This document shows positions 36,542-49,800 of a stretch of 64,000 nt of DNA, piece after piece. The stretch spans positions 66,386 through 130,385 of the forward strand of contig NW_001799144.1 in the NCBI RefSeq assembly GCF_000165425.1, in the 5' to 3' direction. Position 1 is the first letter of the stretch. Each line of letters opens with the position of its first letter. The notes under the pieces were generated by a model. It had not been told where the DNA came from, made no database searches, and worked only from the letters and a program-made list of their open reading frames with translations. The translations under genes were made by a program, and so were the position numbers. This DNA comes from Paramecium tetraurelia. Its lineage: Eukaryota > Ciliophora > Oligohymenophorea > Peniculida > Parameciidae.

Positions 36542-36745
36542 ATTTATTAAATATTATTTAAAAATCGCCTATTTCAATATTTTTACAATATTAATATGAT
36601 AAAAGAAGATTAAACTTTATTCATTATAATTTTTTTATTTTAATCTTAACTTACTAATATTAATATTGTTATGAATTTATTTATAATTTATATATTAAGA
36701 CTCTATCTTTCACTTAAATCTCTTAGTTACATATTTTATGTAATT

Positions 36746-37395
36746 TCAAATCTGAATAGAATCTTTTGATTTTGCTTACGACTAATCTAAAATGATTAGG
36801 CAATCATTATAATCTCCTTAAGCCTAGACTTACGGAATAAAGCCAAATGCGTAAGGGATGACCAAACAAGGAGTCATTTAAATTAATCCATAAATTACTA
36901 TCAAATAATTCTAATAATTTATATCTATTTAATGTTCACAAGTCACTTTTTTGAATATTAGTATAGCAATTAAAATAAATGATATATAGAGTAGTATTGT
37001 GATTAGCATCAAAACAATAACTATAGTAATTTGCTTTCTTGTCTAAATCAATTCTCTTGGTTCTATAATTGTAGCTCTGGAATTGCACAAAGACATGTTA
37101 GCAAAAGAATCATAGACACTAAACTTTATTAATTTTTTACGCTTTTGGATTCATCGTCTTACACTATATAAATTAGCTGACTCTTTTAAGCTTTTAGAGT
37201 AAATTAAAGCCAAAATAAGTTGTAACTATGGTTGATGTAATCTGCTAAACAATAATTAAAATTATACTTAAATAATAATATCTAGATATTAAGATAACAT
37301 TACTTATCACATGAATCTTAGCTAGACAAAACTAACGCAAATATTTGAAAAATCAAAATTATTCCATAAAAAATATATTGCAGAATCTTAAACAT
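36746..37395 (-). CDS. Membrane protein, possibly four-pass
   Basis: 201 residues after introns 37282..37303 and 37119..37140 (22 nt each). It opens with a hydrophobic signal-like segment, then a second hydrophobic stretch (YYYLSIILIIVQQ), a Lys-rich loop (LLQKLKRVSQF), and a strong membrane segment near QITIVIVLMLITILLYISF. A further hydrophobic patch follows (YGLIQMTPCLVIPYAFGF). No family recognised. The intron choice is supported because it turns scattered hydrophobic pieces into one ordered protein and the total length is a multiple of three. Confidence 0.55.
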
Positions 37396-37984
37396 TTTAA
37401 AGTTTCTCAAAATAAGAGTTCCACTTTTAACCTAAAAGCATAATTTTGCAAATAATTAGGAAATTGAAGTGAAAATAAGTATTTAAAAATAGAGGGTAAT
37501 TATTTATAAGGTATTACTTTCGGTCACTGCATATTAAATAACATGTAAAAGAGATTATACTATGCATAATATCATTGGATTTAATTCTTAATTACTAGTT
37601 GAAGATTTCATCAATCTAATGAGAGCTTTACCAGCTATAAGCGTAATGATAATAGCATATCCAACTAAAATTGAATAACATATGCATGAAATATTTGATT
37701 ATTAACATTAATTTATTAAATTCATTATATTAAAATTCTAATTCTCTCTTGCAAAATATAGCTCATTCCTTATTTAAATTTATGATTTAGTGTATTTAAT
37801 CGAATTTTTTAATTTTAAAATAATTAAGTGGACAAGCACCATCCAATAAATTAAATACTCAAAAATATAATAATTTCATAATTTAGTATAAAAAAGAAGG
37901 TACCTAATTATTTCTAATCAGGATAAATATTTTGAGATTTTATTAATTTATTAAATTCTTTATTAATATACTAGATGATATGTT
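37396..37984. other. Intergenic, AT-rich
   Basis: About 590 bp between two minus-strand genes; contains the promoter of the membrane-protein gene and the 3' end of eS31. No coding frame, tRNA or repeat was seen. Confidence 0.5.
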
Positions 37985-38571
37985 TCACTTCTTCTTGCCT
38001 TTTTTTCCTCCAGCAGCGCCTTTGTCTGCACCAGCAGCTGGAGCAGCAGCAGCAGCGGCAGCAGCTTTGGCAGCTTATTATTTTTTGATTGCTTCTAAGT
38101 TGGCTTTAATCTTAAAATATAGTTTTTATGATTACTGTTGCTTCGTCCATTCTGAAAGTTTAATGGCATGTACCACAATAATGTCTATCAAAATGCTTGG
38201 CCATGTAAACACCTTATGGGCATTAAGGACATTATTTATGAGATCTTTGGACGACACCCTTATTATCAACGTTGTATAATTTAAGGGTAGCCAACTTAAC
38301 TTTTCGGTGTCGGTGCTTCTTCTTTTTGGGCTTGGCAAAGTTCTTCTTCTTTTTCTTCTTTTTCTTACCTCCTTCTGCGTCAACGGTGACATAGTAGATT
38401 CTTTCTCCTGCCAAAATTGAGGATGCATTGACTAATTCTCCAGATTAAACCAATTGAACTTGACATGCTAATTCAGAGTTCAAAACGTTCATTAATTCAG
38501 CTGCAGTACTCTAGTCTGCTAAGTTGTATGTTTTCACCTCTCCATTAAGGTGACCCACCTAGATGAATCAT
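37985..38571 (-). CDS. RPS27A: Ubiquitin-like / ribosomal protein eS31 (RPS27A) fusion
   Basis: The C-terminal part is ribosomal protein eS31: after Gly-Gly comes a Lys-rich run and KHRHRKVKLATLKLYNVDNK, then the zinc finger GVYMAKHFDRHYCGTCH. One 25-nt intron (38111..38135) precedes an Ala/Lys-rich tail with eight Ala in a row. The N-terminal ~70 residues (HLNGEVKTYNLADQSTAAEL ... LAGERIYYVTVDAEGG) match a ubiquitin-like fold ending in GG but are far from true ubiquitin. The ATG at 38571 is one base out of frame with the rest, and no intron resolves this, so the first few residues are unsure; the frame is certain from 38558 downward. Confidence 0.85.
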
Positions 38572-38614
38572 AATACTTTTTAAAAAAAAAAGATTTAATT
38601 TATATCTCAAATTT

Positions 38615-40186
38615 TCATAACTATGCTATATATTAATTCAACTCGTCTTCTAATTCTTTTGAATACTTGTTCCCCATATATTTAATATTAACATAAATAT
38701 TGCTCATTACTATCGCTCTATCTGCATTCTTCTTACACACTAATTCATATATTTTCTTTCTATCCTAAAATTATTCCTTTAGTTCATGTTTTTATCGCTA
38801 TAGCATTAATTTATAAATATAATTATTCAAAATCCAGCTCTCTAAATTTATCTAGTCCTCGTTCTCATATCCTTCAGTCTTTGTTCGTGATACTCAAAGT
38901 TTGTTTTGACTTCTTCTTTGTTATCGGAATTAGGTTTAGTGATCACCTTCACTAATCGAGTGAGCATGTCAGATTCTCTCTGTCTTTTAAAATAGATTAA
39001 TTAATTACTCATTCTATTCGACTTTATTAAGATCGTGCTCCTATTGCTCAAGTAATCTTTATTTATTATTAAATAAATACAATCTTTAGATTTTAGCCTC
39101 CTTTAAAGTCTACATTCTAAAATCCAGAATATCCTATGAAAATACCCCAAATTTTTCCCATGCTTAAGGTTTTAATAAATATAATACTCTTTCCCATACT
39201 TTCATACCGTTTGAATGCAACCTATGCTCTTTCTTTTAACTGGCTTTTTATTTCCTCTCTTTATGCAGCCGCCTTATGATATGATTCTGTTCTTCTTGGC
39301 TTTTTGTATTTCTTGTTTTACATATCCTCTCCTTTAAACCAAGTCTTATAGAGATACGATTTCGAGATACGTTTAGCCTCCCCATCAAACATTGCATTTG
39401 AAGGGGATTCTCGAGATTATTAAAGACCAAATCTAGTATTTTTTGATTAAATATTTACTGTTTGATAGTTTTATTTGATTTTGTTAATATTTTGCTATCC
39501 ACCTATTTTTTTGAATCAATTTCAGAAGACTACTCCATATTTTTATACAATGGTATTTGCTTCTCAATAAATCTAGTCTTAAAACACCTAAATTATGATA
39601 AATAATTAAACTCTCTAGGTTTATGCATAGTCCTTATTTATGTTTAAATCAACTCATCCTCATCCTCCCTTTGAATCAACTTAGCAAAGTCTTCTTAACT
39701 GAATATTGGTTATTTTGTCACATCTGTCTTCCTAAATTGTCCCCATAAATAAATTACTGGATTTTCTGTTTCATCATTGTATAATCCTAACCAAAGTTTG
39801 CTGCATGTCTATATTCAATTATGTACGCGATTGCACTTCCTTTTTAATTTATTTGCACTTCCTCTCTTACTACCGAATCAGGAAACCAATATTTCCGAGC
39901 ACATCTTTTTAATTATCGTGATCTTCATGTTTTTTCTGTTAGACAACCAACCCAGATTAATTTTTTTTCCCTACAATTATTCAATAATGATACTTTTCAT
40001 TTGCGATTATTTTCTCATTTCCATCTCTTGTTTAATAATGTCTCTTCCCTTTTTTGTTCTATAATTTTTGAACTCTCCCTTTAATTCCTCGAAACTCTCA
40101 TTTAACAGATCGTCAGGATTTATATATTTCTCATAATCTGACTAGGGAATATTTTAATCAAATGCAAATGATTTATAGATCTTCAT
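38615..40186 (-). CDS. Charged coiled-coil protein, multi-exon
   Basis: Coding-like frames run from the ATG at 40186 (MKIYKSFAFDQNIPQSDYEK) to a TGA at 38615 (...ELEDELNQYIAQL). At least three short introns are needed, near 39900, 39740 and 39000; I did not fix all boundaries. The protein is rich in Lys, Arg, Gln and Glu, with helical blocks such as NPVIYLWGQFRKTDVT, LDLVFNNLENPLQMQC and RKKIYELVCKKNADRAIV. A ciliary or cytoskeletal role is possible but unsupported. It ends 43 bp before the eS31 start. Confidence 0.55.
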
Positions 40187-40577
40187 AAACTATTATTATA
40201 TTAATATTAATCAAAAGCATTAGAACGATAATACAAAAACTTAATTATTTTAATATTGATATAACTTATTAAAACTAATGAAAAAATTGAATATTTGAAA
40301 TAACTAATGTATTCATCTTAGATAGTAAAGTCTATAATTAGAAATCACAAAATGTTTATTCTAATTAATCGATTTGAATTAAAAAATGTTTTTGGATAAA
40401 TATACTTTTGTGTTTCATCAGATACAATACATAATTTTGTTAAATTATTTTGAAAGCACTAATTAAAGGAAGCGAGCTCCTGTAGTTTAATTTATTTCTT
40501 TTGAATGTAAATGAAAAAATATAGCCAAACCAAAAATGTAAGACATGAAAAATAGAAAAAATAATCTATATTATATA
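40187..40577. other. Intergenic, AT-rich
   Basis: About 390 bp with no coding frame. A GC-richer patch near 40475-40495 (GAAGCGAGCTCC) stands out but is too short to interpret. Confidence 0.4.
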
Positions 40578-41782
40578 TCATGTTAAGTCATTGGCGTAAT
40601 TTAGACAGCATAACTCCATAATAGAATAGTAGTGTTGAGAAATAATAGGCTTTATTATATAAAAGAACTTATTTTCAAAAATGAGTTGTTTTTTGTTAAT
40701 TTGTTCTACAATTTAAATAAGTAAATCAAAAGAATTAAAATAGCCTTAATGTTTAAAATAGATAATAGCAGCAGATTCATATAAATCTTCAAATTCTTAT
40801 GAATTTAATGGATATTCTTCATATTTAATAGAATTCTTTAGTACATCTTATGTTTGATTCAAGCTTTCAAAGGTTTCTTATATTAAATTAATCAATTATT
40901 ATTCTTATTTAAATTCAAAGATTCTTTTCAAATCATCAAATTTATAATTTGAAACATTTTATTTTTTATGCATACATAAAGAGAAAAGCCCTTTTTCTAA
41001 TTGATATTATTTGAATAACTCTATTAAAATTGCTTCTAAAGGTGTTAAGTCATGTATTTATTTAACATAAAATTGAATGAACTGATCAACCTTCTTTAAA
41101 TCATCTGGATTTTGTACCAACTCATCAGATACGTCAATATTTAGATCAACTTAAGTTTTTTAATCAATATTTTTTATATTTTGGCAATAATCAATAAATT
41201 TGTATTTAAATTATTGAAATCCTTATTAAAGTTCTTTTTCATAAATTTTGTAAGGTTTGTTTGATTCAAAAAAATGAAAAGCTTACGGAATATCTTGACA
41301 AAATTTGAAAATTTAAGTAATTAGTTCAATAATTTAGATTTTATCTTCTTTATTTTTGTTTAATAGAGGAAAAGAATAAAATAATTTATAGTCTAAAATA
41401 GATCGTTTAAATAGTTCTAATTTTTGGTTATTTTCTTAATTGAATATTAACCAAATGTGATATTAATTGATTTTTCCATTTTCATAATTTAGTTTTTCTA
41501 TTAGAAATATCAATTTTTCAATAAGTGTAAATACTTATCCGTGTTACAATCTAAAAATAATAGTTTCCTAATATGTAATTCTATATGAAATACACTATAT
41601 GAAATGAATTCGCTTAAAGCAATACAATTGACTCTATCAAATTCTAATTTAATTATGTCATTCATCTCTTCTTCTTCTGAACTTACAATTTTTACACAAT
41701 CAGGTAATGTAGCCATCAGATAATCAATATCAATCTCACTCTTCCTATAAAATTGATGGGTTTTTATCTTAAACCTATTCAT
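40578..41782 (-). CDS. Unknown protein, paralogue B of an inverted pair
   Basis: 392 residues with one 26-nt intron at the same place as in paralogue A (41566..41591 by position). The start MNRFKIKTHQFYRKSEIDID is identical; scattered substitutions (for example DG to DC, and EER to EEM early on) accumulate towards the 3' half. After a shared IMEL block the last residues differ (CCLNYANDLT), showing that the duplication ended inside the coding region and a new stop was captured. Both copies are open, so neither looks like a pseudogene. Confidence 0.7.
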
Positions 41783-41799
41783 ATTTCAAAATATTTTTT
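40610..41799 (-). repeat. Right arm of inverted gene duplication
   Basis: Reverse-orientation counterpart of 35320..36506, separated from it by about 4.1 kb holding a membrane-protein gene, eS31 and a coiled-coil gene. Upstream sequences beyond the start codon are unrelated. Confidence 0.85.
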
Positions 41800-42039
41800 A
41801 CTTTAAAAAATAATATGATTTATTTTAGATATTTATTGTTCATTTATTCTCCTATATTAACAGTTTTTCATACTTCAGTTTAGGATGGATAATTTCAATA
41901 TTTTTCAATTCTAGAAATGAATTGTATCATAAATTCTGCTAATCAATGAGTACTATCCATTTTTGTATATAAACAAAATCAAAAAATAATTGTGTCAAGT
42001 TTCACAGAATAAGGTAACATTGCTTCTTCAGAAGTTCAA

Positions 42040-42591
42040 AAAAGTATGAAAGATTTCTAAGGTAACTTGTGTAAGATGTAAAAAATCTTGCAAACAAACT
42101 ACCTTAAAAATACATTTTGATATGAGAACTCTAAAGATTTTACATAGAATAATGTGGTTCCAATTGAAATTACAATACATAAAGAATGATTTTCCTCATA
42201 ATGAAACTATTGAATATGATTTTCATTTATATAAATAATGCTAAATATTTTGGGAAGATATTAGAAAAATATCTTCCATTAGAAGAATCAATAAACCCAG
42301 GGTGATATATTTGCAATTTTACATATTATTACTGTTTATTGAAGAGTTAAGGCGCTCTCATATCAACCCTGCTTGTTTGTTCATTTTCTTAGACTTAATA
42401 TAATTTTAATGGAGATGTAAGATGTTTTTGTTGAAAATCTTTTGTGAGTATTTCATGTGTTGCATTAGAGTGATTATTTGTATAAGTGATTAAATATAAT
42501 TATGCAAAATATTAAATAAAGAAAACCTTATTTATAAGTTCACTTTTAACCTCTAACCGAGCGAATTGAGAGAAAGAAATAAACATAAATG
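42040..42591 (+). pseudogene. Orphan open frame with Cys cluster, possibly decayed mobile element
   Basis: A plus-strand frame without a credible start codon runs to a TGA at 42589-42591. It begins with a zinc-like cluster (TCVRCKKSCKQTTLKI), followed by hydrophobic and aromatic blocks (TLKILHRIMWF, CQIFWEDIRKISS). The spacing vaguely recalls the N-terminal zinc finger of IS1595/ISXO2-type transposases found in protists, but no DDE residues or terminal repeats were identified. It overlaps the start of the next gene by three bases. Could equally be chance. Confidence 0.25.
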
Positions 42592-43404
42592 AAGAATGTG
42601 TTGTTGAGAAATGTGCATACTAAGAGAATCAAACGAAGCTTCAGTTTGCCTCACAATTAAAGATTTTTGAATAGATATGAATCTATACCAAAAAACCTCC
42701 ATCCATCTCGAAAAGAAACCATAGAGGAACTTCAATCAAGAGAATAATCTCCATAAAAAAGAGAGTCTTTAGTAACCAATACTAAATACTCATAAAAATA
42801 TATAGAAGTGAAAGAAAGATAGTAGAGAAAGAGTTGCGATTGCTAAGAATGTGGAAAAGAAACCAATTTTCAAAGAGATTCAATGAAGGAAGGTGTTTTC
42901 ATAATGTAATAAATAAAAGAATAGGAAGCTTTGGCAAATAAATATTAGAGAACTTAAAAAAAACAACATGAAAAATTATATCCACAATATTTGAATATGA
43001 AGAGCATACATTTAGACGATAATAACGATCCTCGTAATGATTTCATTATAAATTCGTTTGAGCATCTGGAAGATGTGCCTACATAAATTTGTGCAAACAA
43101 AAATAAAAGCAAGTCTAGCTTTTTTGACTCTTTTTTAATAAAATAACAATAGATTGTGGTTGACGAAATGAGAAAATTTTCCAATCACAGAAAAATTCTT
43201 GATAAATGCCGTTCGATTCCATTTCTCCCAAGTGACTTTTAAAAAGTATTGACTCCTAGAACACCAGCAACAATGACAACGACTATGGCTTAATCTCCAA
43301 GAAAATTCAAAACTAATGTCAAAATGTATCTTTAACCAATCAAAAGACCTTAGAAATAACATAATAGATTGCTAACCCTTCAAGAATTTAGATAATATAT
43401 ATGA
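42589..43404 (+). CDS. Basic, Ser/Lys-rich protein of unknown function
   Basis: 271-residue intronless frame. It starts MKNVLLRNVHTKRIKRSFSL, includes a small Cys cluster (SCDCQECGKE), and near the end has TPRTPATMTTTMAQSPRKF, with TP and SP sites. The overall character is of a disordered, basic, phosphorylatable protein. No family recognised. Confidence 0.6.
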
Positions 43405-43813
43405 ATTAATTTTTGATAATATTTTTATATTAATTTGATTAAAATTAAAGATTTAGATTAAAATATTGGAAAAACAACCTGATTTTAATCCATCTAAAAG
43501 AAGAGAAACTATTTATGGATAACTAATAAATATAATACAGAACTTAGATTTTTCTTATTTTAAATGATTGATCGGATTTTCTTTTTAGATATATCTCTTT
43601 CCATTAAATAGGAGACATGAATGAATATAATTTATAGAATTTTGGTTATGGAGAACATCACCCTATTTTCAATAGAATGTTCGTGAATATAGATAAATTA
43701 AGATGTTATATGGAATATAAATTTATGAATTAATTTATTATAATTATTAAACCTCATAAAAATTAGTCATAAATCCATCAGATTTTTTTAATTGAATATC
43801 ATAATTAAGATAA
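43405..43813. other. Intergenic, AT-rich, upstream of PARP
   Basis: About 410 bp without a coding-like frame; presumably the promoter region of the large PARP gene. Confidence 0.45.
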
Positions 43814-46800
43814 ATGAAAACTCGAGGATAAAAACCAGAACAAAACTTCGCATATCAATTCAAGAAGGATCAGATTCTAGGGTAAAACGAAAAAGGAAAG
43901 CCGGTCTTCTATAAGGTAGTAGAAGATCTATAAACAAATGATCATAAATCATAATTAAAGGTTGTAAGACTGGAGTAGTAAGAGAAGCAGAAGGATGGTA
44001 AAGTAGTCTACAAAGAATCATAGGAAGCTTTGCTACCTGTGAAGGAGAGAACGTAAAATATATAATTATTTTAGATAAATTGTTGAAGATGTTGAGGTAA
44101 AATCCACAAAACCAAATCCAAAGAGTAAATCGACTGTGAATTCCTTTGTATTCTCTCATGATACCTTATAAGAGATAGCAAAGAGCATTAGACAAATTCC
44201 CGCCAATAGCCATAAGTAAAAGAAATAGGTGAGCTCTGGAAGTGAAAGTGAAGATGAAGAACCCCCTAAAAAGTGCATCATTAAGTAGGGAACCAAACAA
44301 GTCGTTAAGGTAGAGACTCAAAAAAAGGAAGTTAAGAATAATAAGAAAAAAAAGGATGAATCAGATGAGAGTTTTGAGGAATCTTCAGAAGAGGAACCAC
44401 CAAAAAAATAGACATCATTAAAGAAGCCGACCCCAAAATAGGTTAAGAGTAATCAAAAAGGAGGGAAGTAAGTAAGGATGGAGGAAAGTGAAGAGAGTTA
44501 TGGAGATGAAAGTGAGTAAGATTAAAAAAAGAAAAGAGTCTCAAGATAGCAACCCTCCTCTAGAAGGGATAAACTAGAATTATCTCCAATTCAAGCAAGG
44601 AGAAGTAGAGCTCAGAGAAGGTTAGATAATGGAGAAAATGATAAAGTTGAAGATAATTAACTTTAATCTTAATCTGTTGAGGAAAAGAAAAAGAAAACTA
44701 AGGCAAGTGAAAAGAAATCCAAATCTTAACCTGCTCAACCACCCAAATTTATTAAGGGAAAAATTAATCACAGATTACAGAGAGATAAAGGAAATTAATG
44801 AACAATTTGAAGGAACATCTTCTAAATTTACTGATTATTCTAGTACTCTGATGAATAATAAGGAGTTGATTCGAGCTGCTAATACAGGAAATGTTAAATT
44901 ATTGGAAGATATCTTTACTCATTCAATAAAGATTAGTAATCTCTTTTAAAAATGGGCTCCTGAAAACGACGTGAATGCTATTGAAATCATATTTAAAAGG
45001 TAAGATAGAGCTATGTTACTTTAATTTATAAAAGCCATAAATAAAGTAAGACTTGGTTATGCTCCCAGATGCTCACTCAAGGAAATCTAAACAGGATATA
45101 ATGATTAATATGCTTATGGTGCTAGAACTAGAAAGGTTGCCTTAAGTAGAGGAGGAAGAGAAGGAAATAATGCTTTTGTTTACGATTTGAATTAGGAGGA
45201 TAGTTTAACTGAGACTTAAATTCAAAGATTGATGAGAATTGAAAGTGATCCAGAATTCTTTGGTTTAATGATGGCCTAATTGGGTGGTGAACATGAATAT
45301 TATAGTATGGTTGCTATGGCAGTCAGAAGTGGAAATTGGGCGACAGCTGGTTATTTGGTTCAAATGGCAATGGATAAAGGACATATGTATGGATTTAATT
45401 AAGTTCACGTGGACGTCTTGAATTATACTAGTGGAAGTCGCATAGGCAGTATCAAAAAACCTTCAGCGACAAAGAAAACAGGAGGTGACTATTTAATTAC
45501 TCCGATTCATTGTGCAGCCATAAACCCAAGTCATACATGTCTTTAGAAATTATTAGATATTTCTTAGGAATACAATATTTTGGATGAAATACATAGAAAA
45601 CCCATCCATTATGCAGCAGTATCTTAGACATCAGCCTGCTTAAAATATCTAATGGAGAACAATATAGATGTAAGAGAAGGAGATAGAAGTAAGAACACTC
45701 CTTTGATTTTGGCAGCCTAATTTGGTCGTACACATAATGTCTAACTTCTGGCTTCTAATTTTGTAGATGGAAAAAATAGAGATGGAAATGCAGCTATACA
45801 TGTTGCATGCAAAGGAGGACATTTGGAAACTGTAAAGGTTCTTCTAAAAAATGGATCAAAAATCAATTTAACAGGACAAAACAAAATGACTCCATTGAAT
45901 ATTGCCTGTGCATATGGTCATTTCGATCTAGCTAAGTACTTAATTGACAAAGGAGCTAAAGTGTTGGCTAAGGATAAATATGGAAGGTCTTCATTGGTTT
46001 TGGCTGCCAGAAATGGTAATGTTAAGATTCTTTCCTTATTGCTTTGTCATGGAGCTGAATACGATTCACCAGACAGCTCTAAAAATACTCCTCTACATTA
46101 CGCAGCCGCATATGGTTTTCCAGAGTGTATAACTGAATTAATGAAAGTTGGAGCTGATTAAAATCTCCCAAATTCCTGGAAATTGACTCCCTTATCAGTA
46201 GCTTTATAGAAAAATCATTTAGGTATTGTTAAATAGTTGCTGAGTTATCCCTCTACTGATGTTAACTGTAAGGATGACGAAGGCAGAACATTAATTTCTT
46301 CAAGTCTAAGCAAATTTACTGAGGATACTTTTGAGTATATGAAATATCTGATTTTGGAAAAGAATGCTGATGTCAAGATTGCAGATCTATAAGACAAGAC
46401 ACCATTACATTATGCTGTATTGCTCTCCAGAAAGGATGCAAAATAATACTATTCTAAATGGAATGACCTAACTAAAACAGAAAGAAGAAATATCAAAAAT
46501 AATTATGAAAGTTTAGTCCATTAAATGATTGAACTCTTGATTAATGCAGGTTCAGATGTAAATGCTTAAGATGCAAATGGATTTACACCATTCATTCTAT
46601 CCTTTATGAACTAGAATTTCAAGGTTTCAGAATTACTAATGAAATTGTCTAATCCAATAGTTAACTATGTTGACAAAAAAGATCGAAATATTTTGCATAA
46701 GCTAATTGAATGCAAATTATATTTGAATGTGAAAGGTTTTACAATGTTGGAAAATATACTTGCTACTGTCGATCCTACATATGTTAATTAATATGATGAA

Positions 46801-49800
46801 AATGGTTGGAATCCCCTGCTTTATCTAATATCTGAGTATACAAGTTAGGCAGATGCATTATATAATTAAAGTTTCAGTAAGAAAGTCTCAAAGTTGTAAG
46901 AAAAATTATATGAGGAGAAGCTAAAAGTAGTGATAGAAGAAGAAGAAAGAATCAACAAAGAAAGGCTGTTATAATTATAAATTTAGAATGAAGAGAAATA
47001 AAAAAAGCTTGATTAGGAGGAAGAATAAGAAAATGAAGAAGGAGGAGTGAAATAAGCAAAATAAATAGTTAATGAAGAATAGAAGAAGAATGAGAAGGTT
47101 GATGAAGTTGATGATGATGATGAAGATGATGACGATGGCTATAATTTTCAAAATAACAACTAAGTCTAATAGGGAATATTATCCTATATAAATAAAGCTC
47201 CATAAACATAAGCGAATCTTGTACCAGCAAAGGATTAATTACATCCAAAAACATTCTATTATAAAAGTAAACCAGTGATAGTCTATTTAAATCAAGAACA
47301 AGTTGATGACTTGTATCGATAGGCCAAACAAGACGCTTTGAATTTATAAGAGACTGTAATTAAATTGTACTCCTTATTTATAAATATGGGAGCGGATTCG
47401 AATTCATCAATCATAAAGAGAAAGCAATTCAGAGAAACAGAGTAAGAACAAGAAGGAAATCCTTATGTTAATGAGGGATGCTATACGGTAGCTCACTTCA
47501 TTTTCAAATCATATCACAGTGTCTCATTCTTACAAGGAATCGAAAAAGTCAAACCTATACCCTTGAATTAGACAGCATTATAAAATATTTATCCAATTCA
47601 TCTTTTTGCAAATACATGCAGTGCCAATTATATCTGCGGAAGAAGAGATGAAAAAAGTAAAACATTTTTGGAGTATGTAATTGGCAGGATTAATGTCAAC
47701 TTACAAGACAAGACATTAAATACTCCAACAAGTTCAATAGCTATTAGATACAATTACACTTTAGATGAAATCCTTTAAGTTTTAATAGCCAATGGCGGAA
47801 GTCTCAATAATTTGAATGATTCTGATGTCGTCCCATTATAATTTTGGGTCAAATAAAATAATGTGAAGGTGGTTGGGATCCTTTTGACCAAATTTAAGGC
47901 TGACCCCAACTTCCCTGATAAATAGAAGAGAACAGCCTTACATCACGCTATAAATTCATCAAATTCTTAGGCTGATGCTAGTTTTGAGATGGAACATCTA
48001 TTAATAAAGAATGGAGCAAACACGAGTGCCCTTGATGTCTTCAAAAGAACTCCTCTCTTTTATGCATTCACAAAAATGACTTATGATAATGATTTTAGAG
48101 AGATTGATCCTTTCGAAACAGTGTCATCTATCATAGCTGATAAAAATTGTGAAGTTGATTGTGTTGATATACATTAAAGATCTCCTCTTCATTATGCTGC
48201 CATGAGAGGAAGTGTAATATCTGGAAGATACATGATTAAAATGAAAGCACCTATAGATGTTCCTGATAAATATGGCAATACTCCATTAGCCTTGGCATTC
48301 TTGTGTGGTCACTCTAATTTCTGCACAATGCTCATAGATAACAAAGCAGATGTAAATAGATATGCCAATATTATTGACTATGAGAAGTATAGAAAGGAAG
48401 AAAAGAAAAAGAGAAGGGAGAGAATTGAGAATGGGAAGGAAATCGAATAAGAAGGTGATGAACCTTTGTCTGATGATGAGCAGGAATAAAATGAGAAAGA
48501 CTAATCTAATGAAGGAATTGATTAAAATAATGCCTTTGGTAGAAGCTTTTAAGCTATTAATAGTACAGGTTTTTCAGGAAAAGGCTTATTTAGTGGATAA
48601 AGCCTATTTTAAACAAATTAATTTTAATATTAATAGCAATAATAATAATAGTATTAATAATATTAACCATAAAAATAAAGTAAATACTATTTATTACAGT
48701 CAACTAAATTCCCTGTAGGAACCTATTCATATTTTAAATTAGCAATCAAATAAGGGTGGTAAGGACTTGCTTATTTGTTGATTTCTGATGGTTATGATTT
48801 ACAAAGAGCAATAGAGGATGCAATAATGGAAGAATAATTCAAGCTGGTACGTACATTATTGATGAAAGTTAAGGATGACAAAATTGTGTAGAAACAAAAT
48901 AAAAATAAATAAAATCTCTTCCATATCTTTTCCATCAAGGGTAGAAAATGCACAGAAGAAATTGCATTAATGATTGCTGATGAATTAGCAAATAGACAAG
49001 TGGATAGAAATGCCAAAGATGATTAAAATAATACTCCTTTGCATTATGCTGCTCAATACGACTTTTTTGTAATGATTTAATATTTATTACAATACAATTG
49101 CAATCCAAACATTTACAACAACCTTTAAAATACTCCATTTTCTATTAGATTATAGGAGAATTACAAAGTGTTGGCATCTGAACCAGAATTATAATTATGG
49201 AGGGATAAGAATACAAATTTAGATGTCAAATTCAAAGTTAAAGGTAAAAATTATTAAATGTCGACTATTTTGTATTTGATTTAAGAGTACCATTTGGAAG
49301 ATGAAATTACACTAAATAAGTTTACTGATGCAGGATGCAATATCAATGAAAAGACTGATTCTGGCGAAACTTCATTAATGATATCCATTAAAATAAACTC
49401 CATAAGATTAGTCAGTTTTATAATGAATCATCCCAAATTCGATAAGACTCTGCATTCATAAGATTCATAAAATAGAACACCAATCCATTATGTTGTTTAG
49501 CCACTTGAATTTGGATCATATGAAAACATCTAGATGTTGGAATTATTGTCAAAGTACTTTGACATCAATTAACCTGATAATCATGGAAGGACTCCTTTGG
49601 ATTATGCTAATGATCAAGATTCAGGAACTATGGCAGAGGCTCTTAAAAAATTAAATGCTGTAGAGAGCAAGAAGTAAAAGTAACCTAGACTCCCTACGAG
49701 TGTTATTTCTCAGGCTCATTGGGTGGAGGAGGAGATCGATGTAGAGGCTGATGCTCAGAAATTCCTAGATGAGAGTGGAGAATAATTGGATGATTCAAAA

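Noticed and set aside
38132-38428. Minus-strand frame beginning MHPQFWQEKE
   Set aside because: It overlaps the eS31 gene in another frame; the eS31 frame has GG processing site, Lys-rich run and zinc finger.
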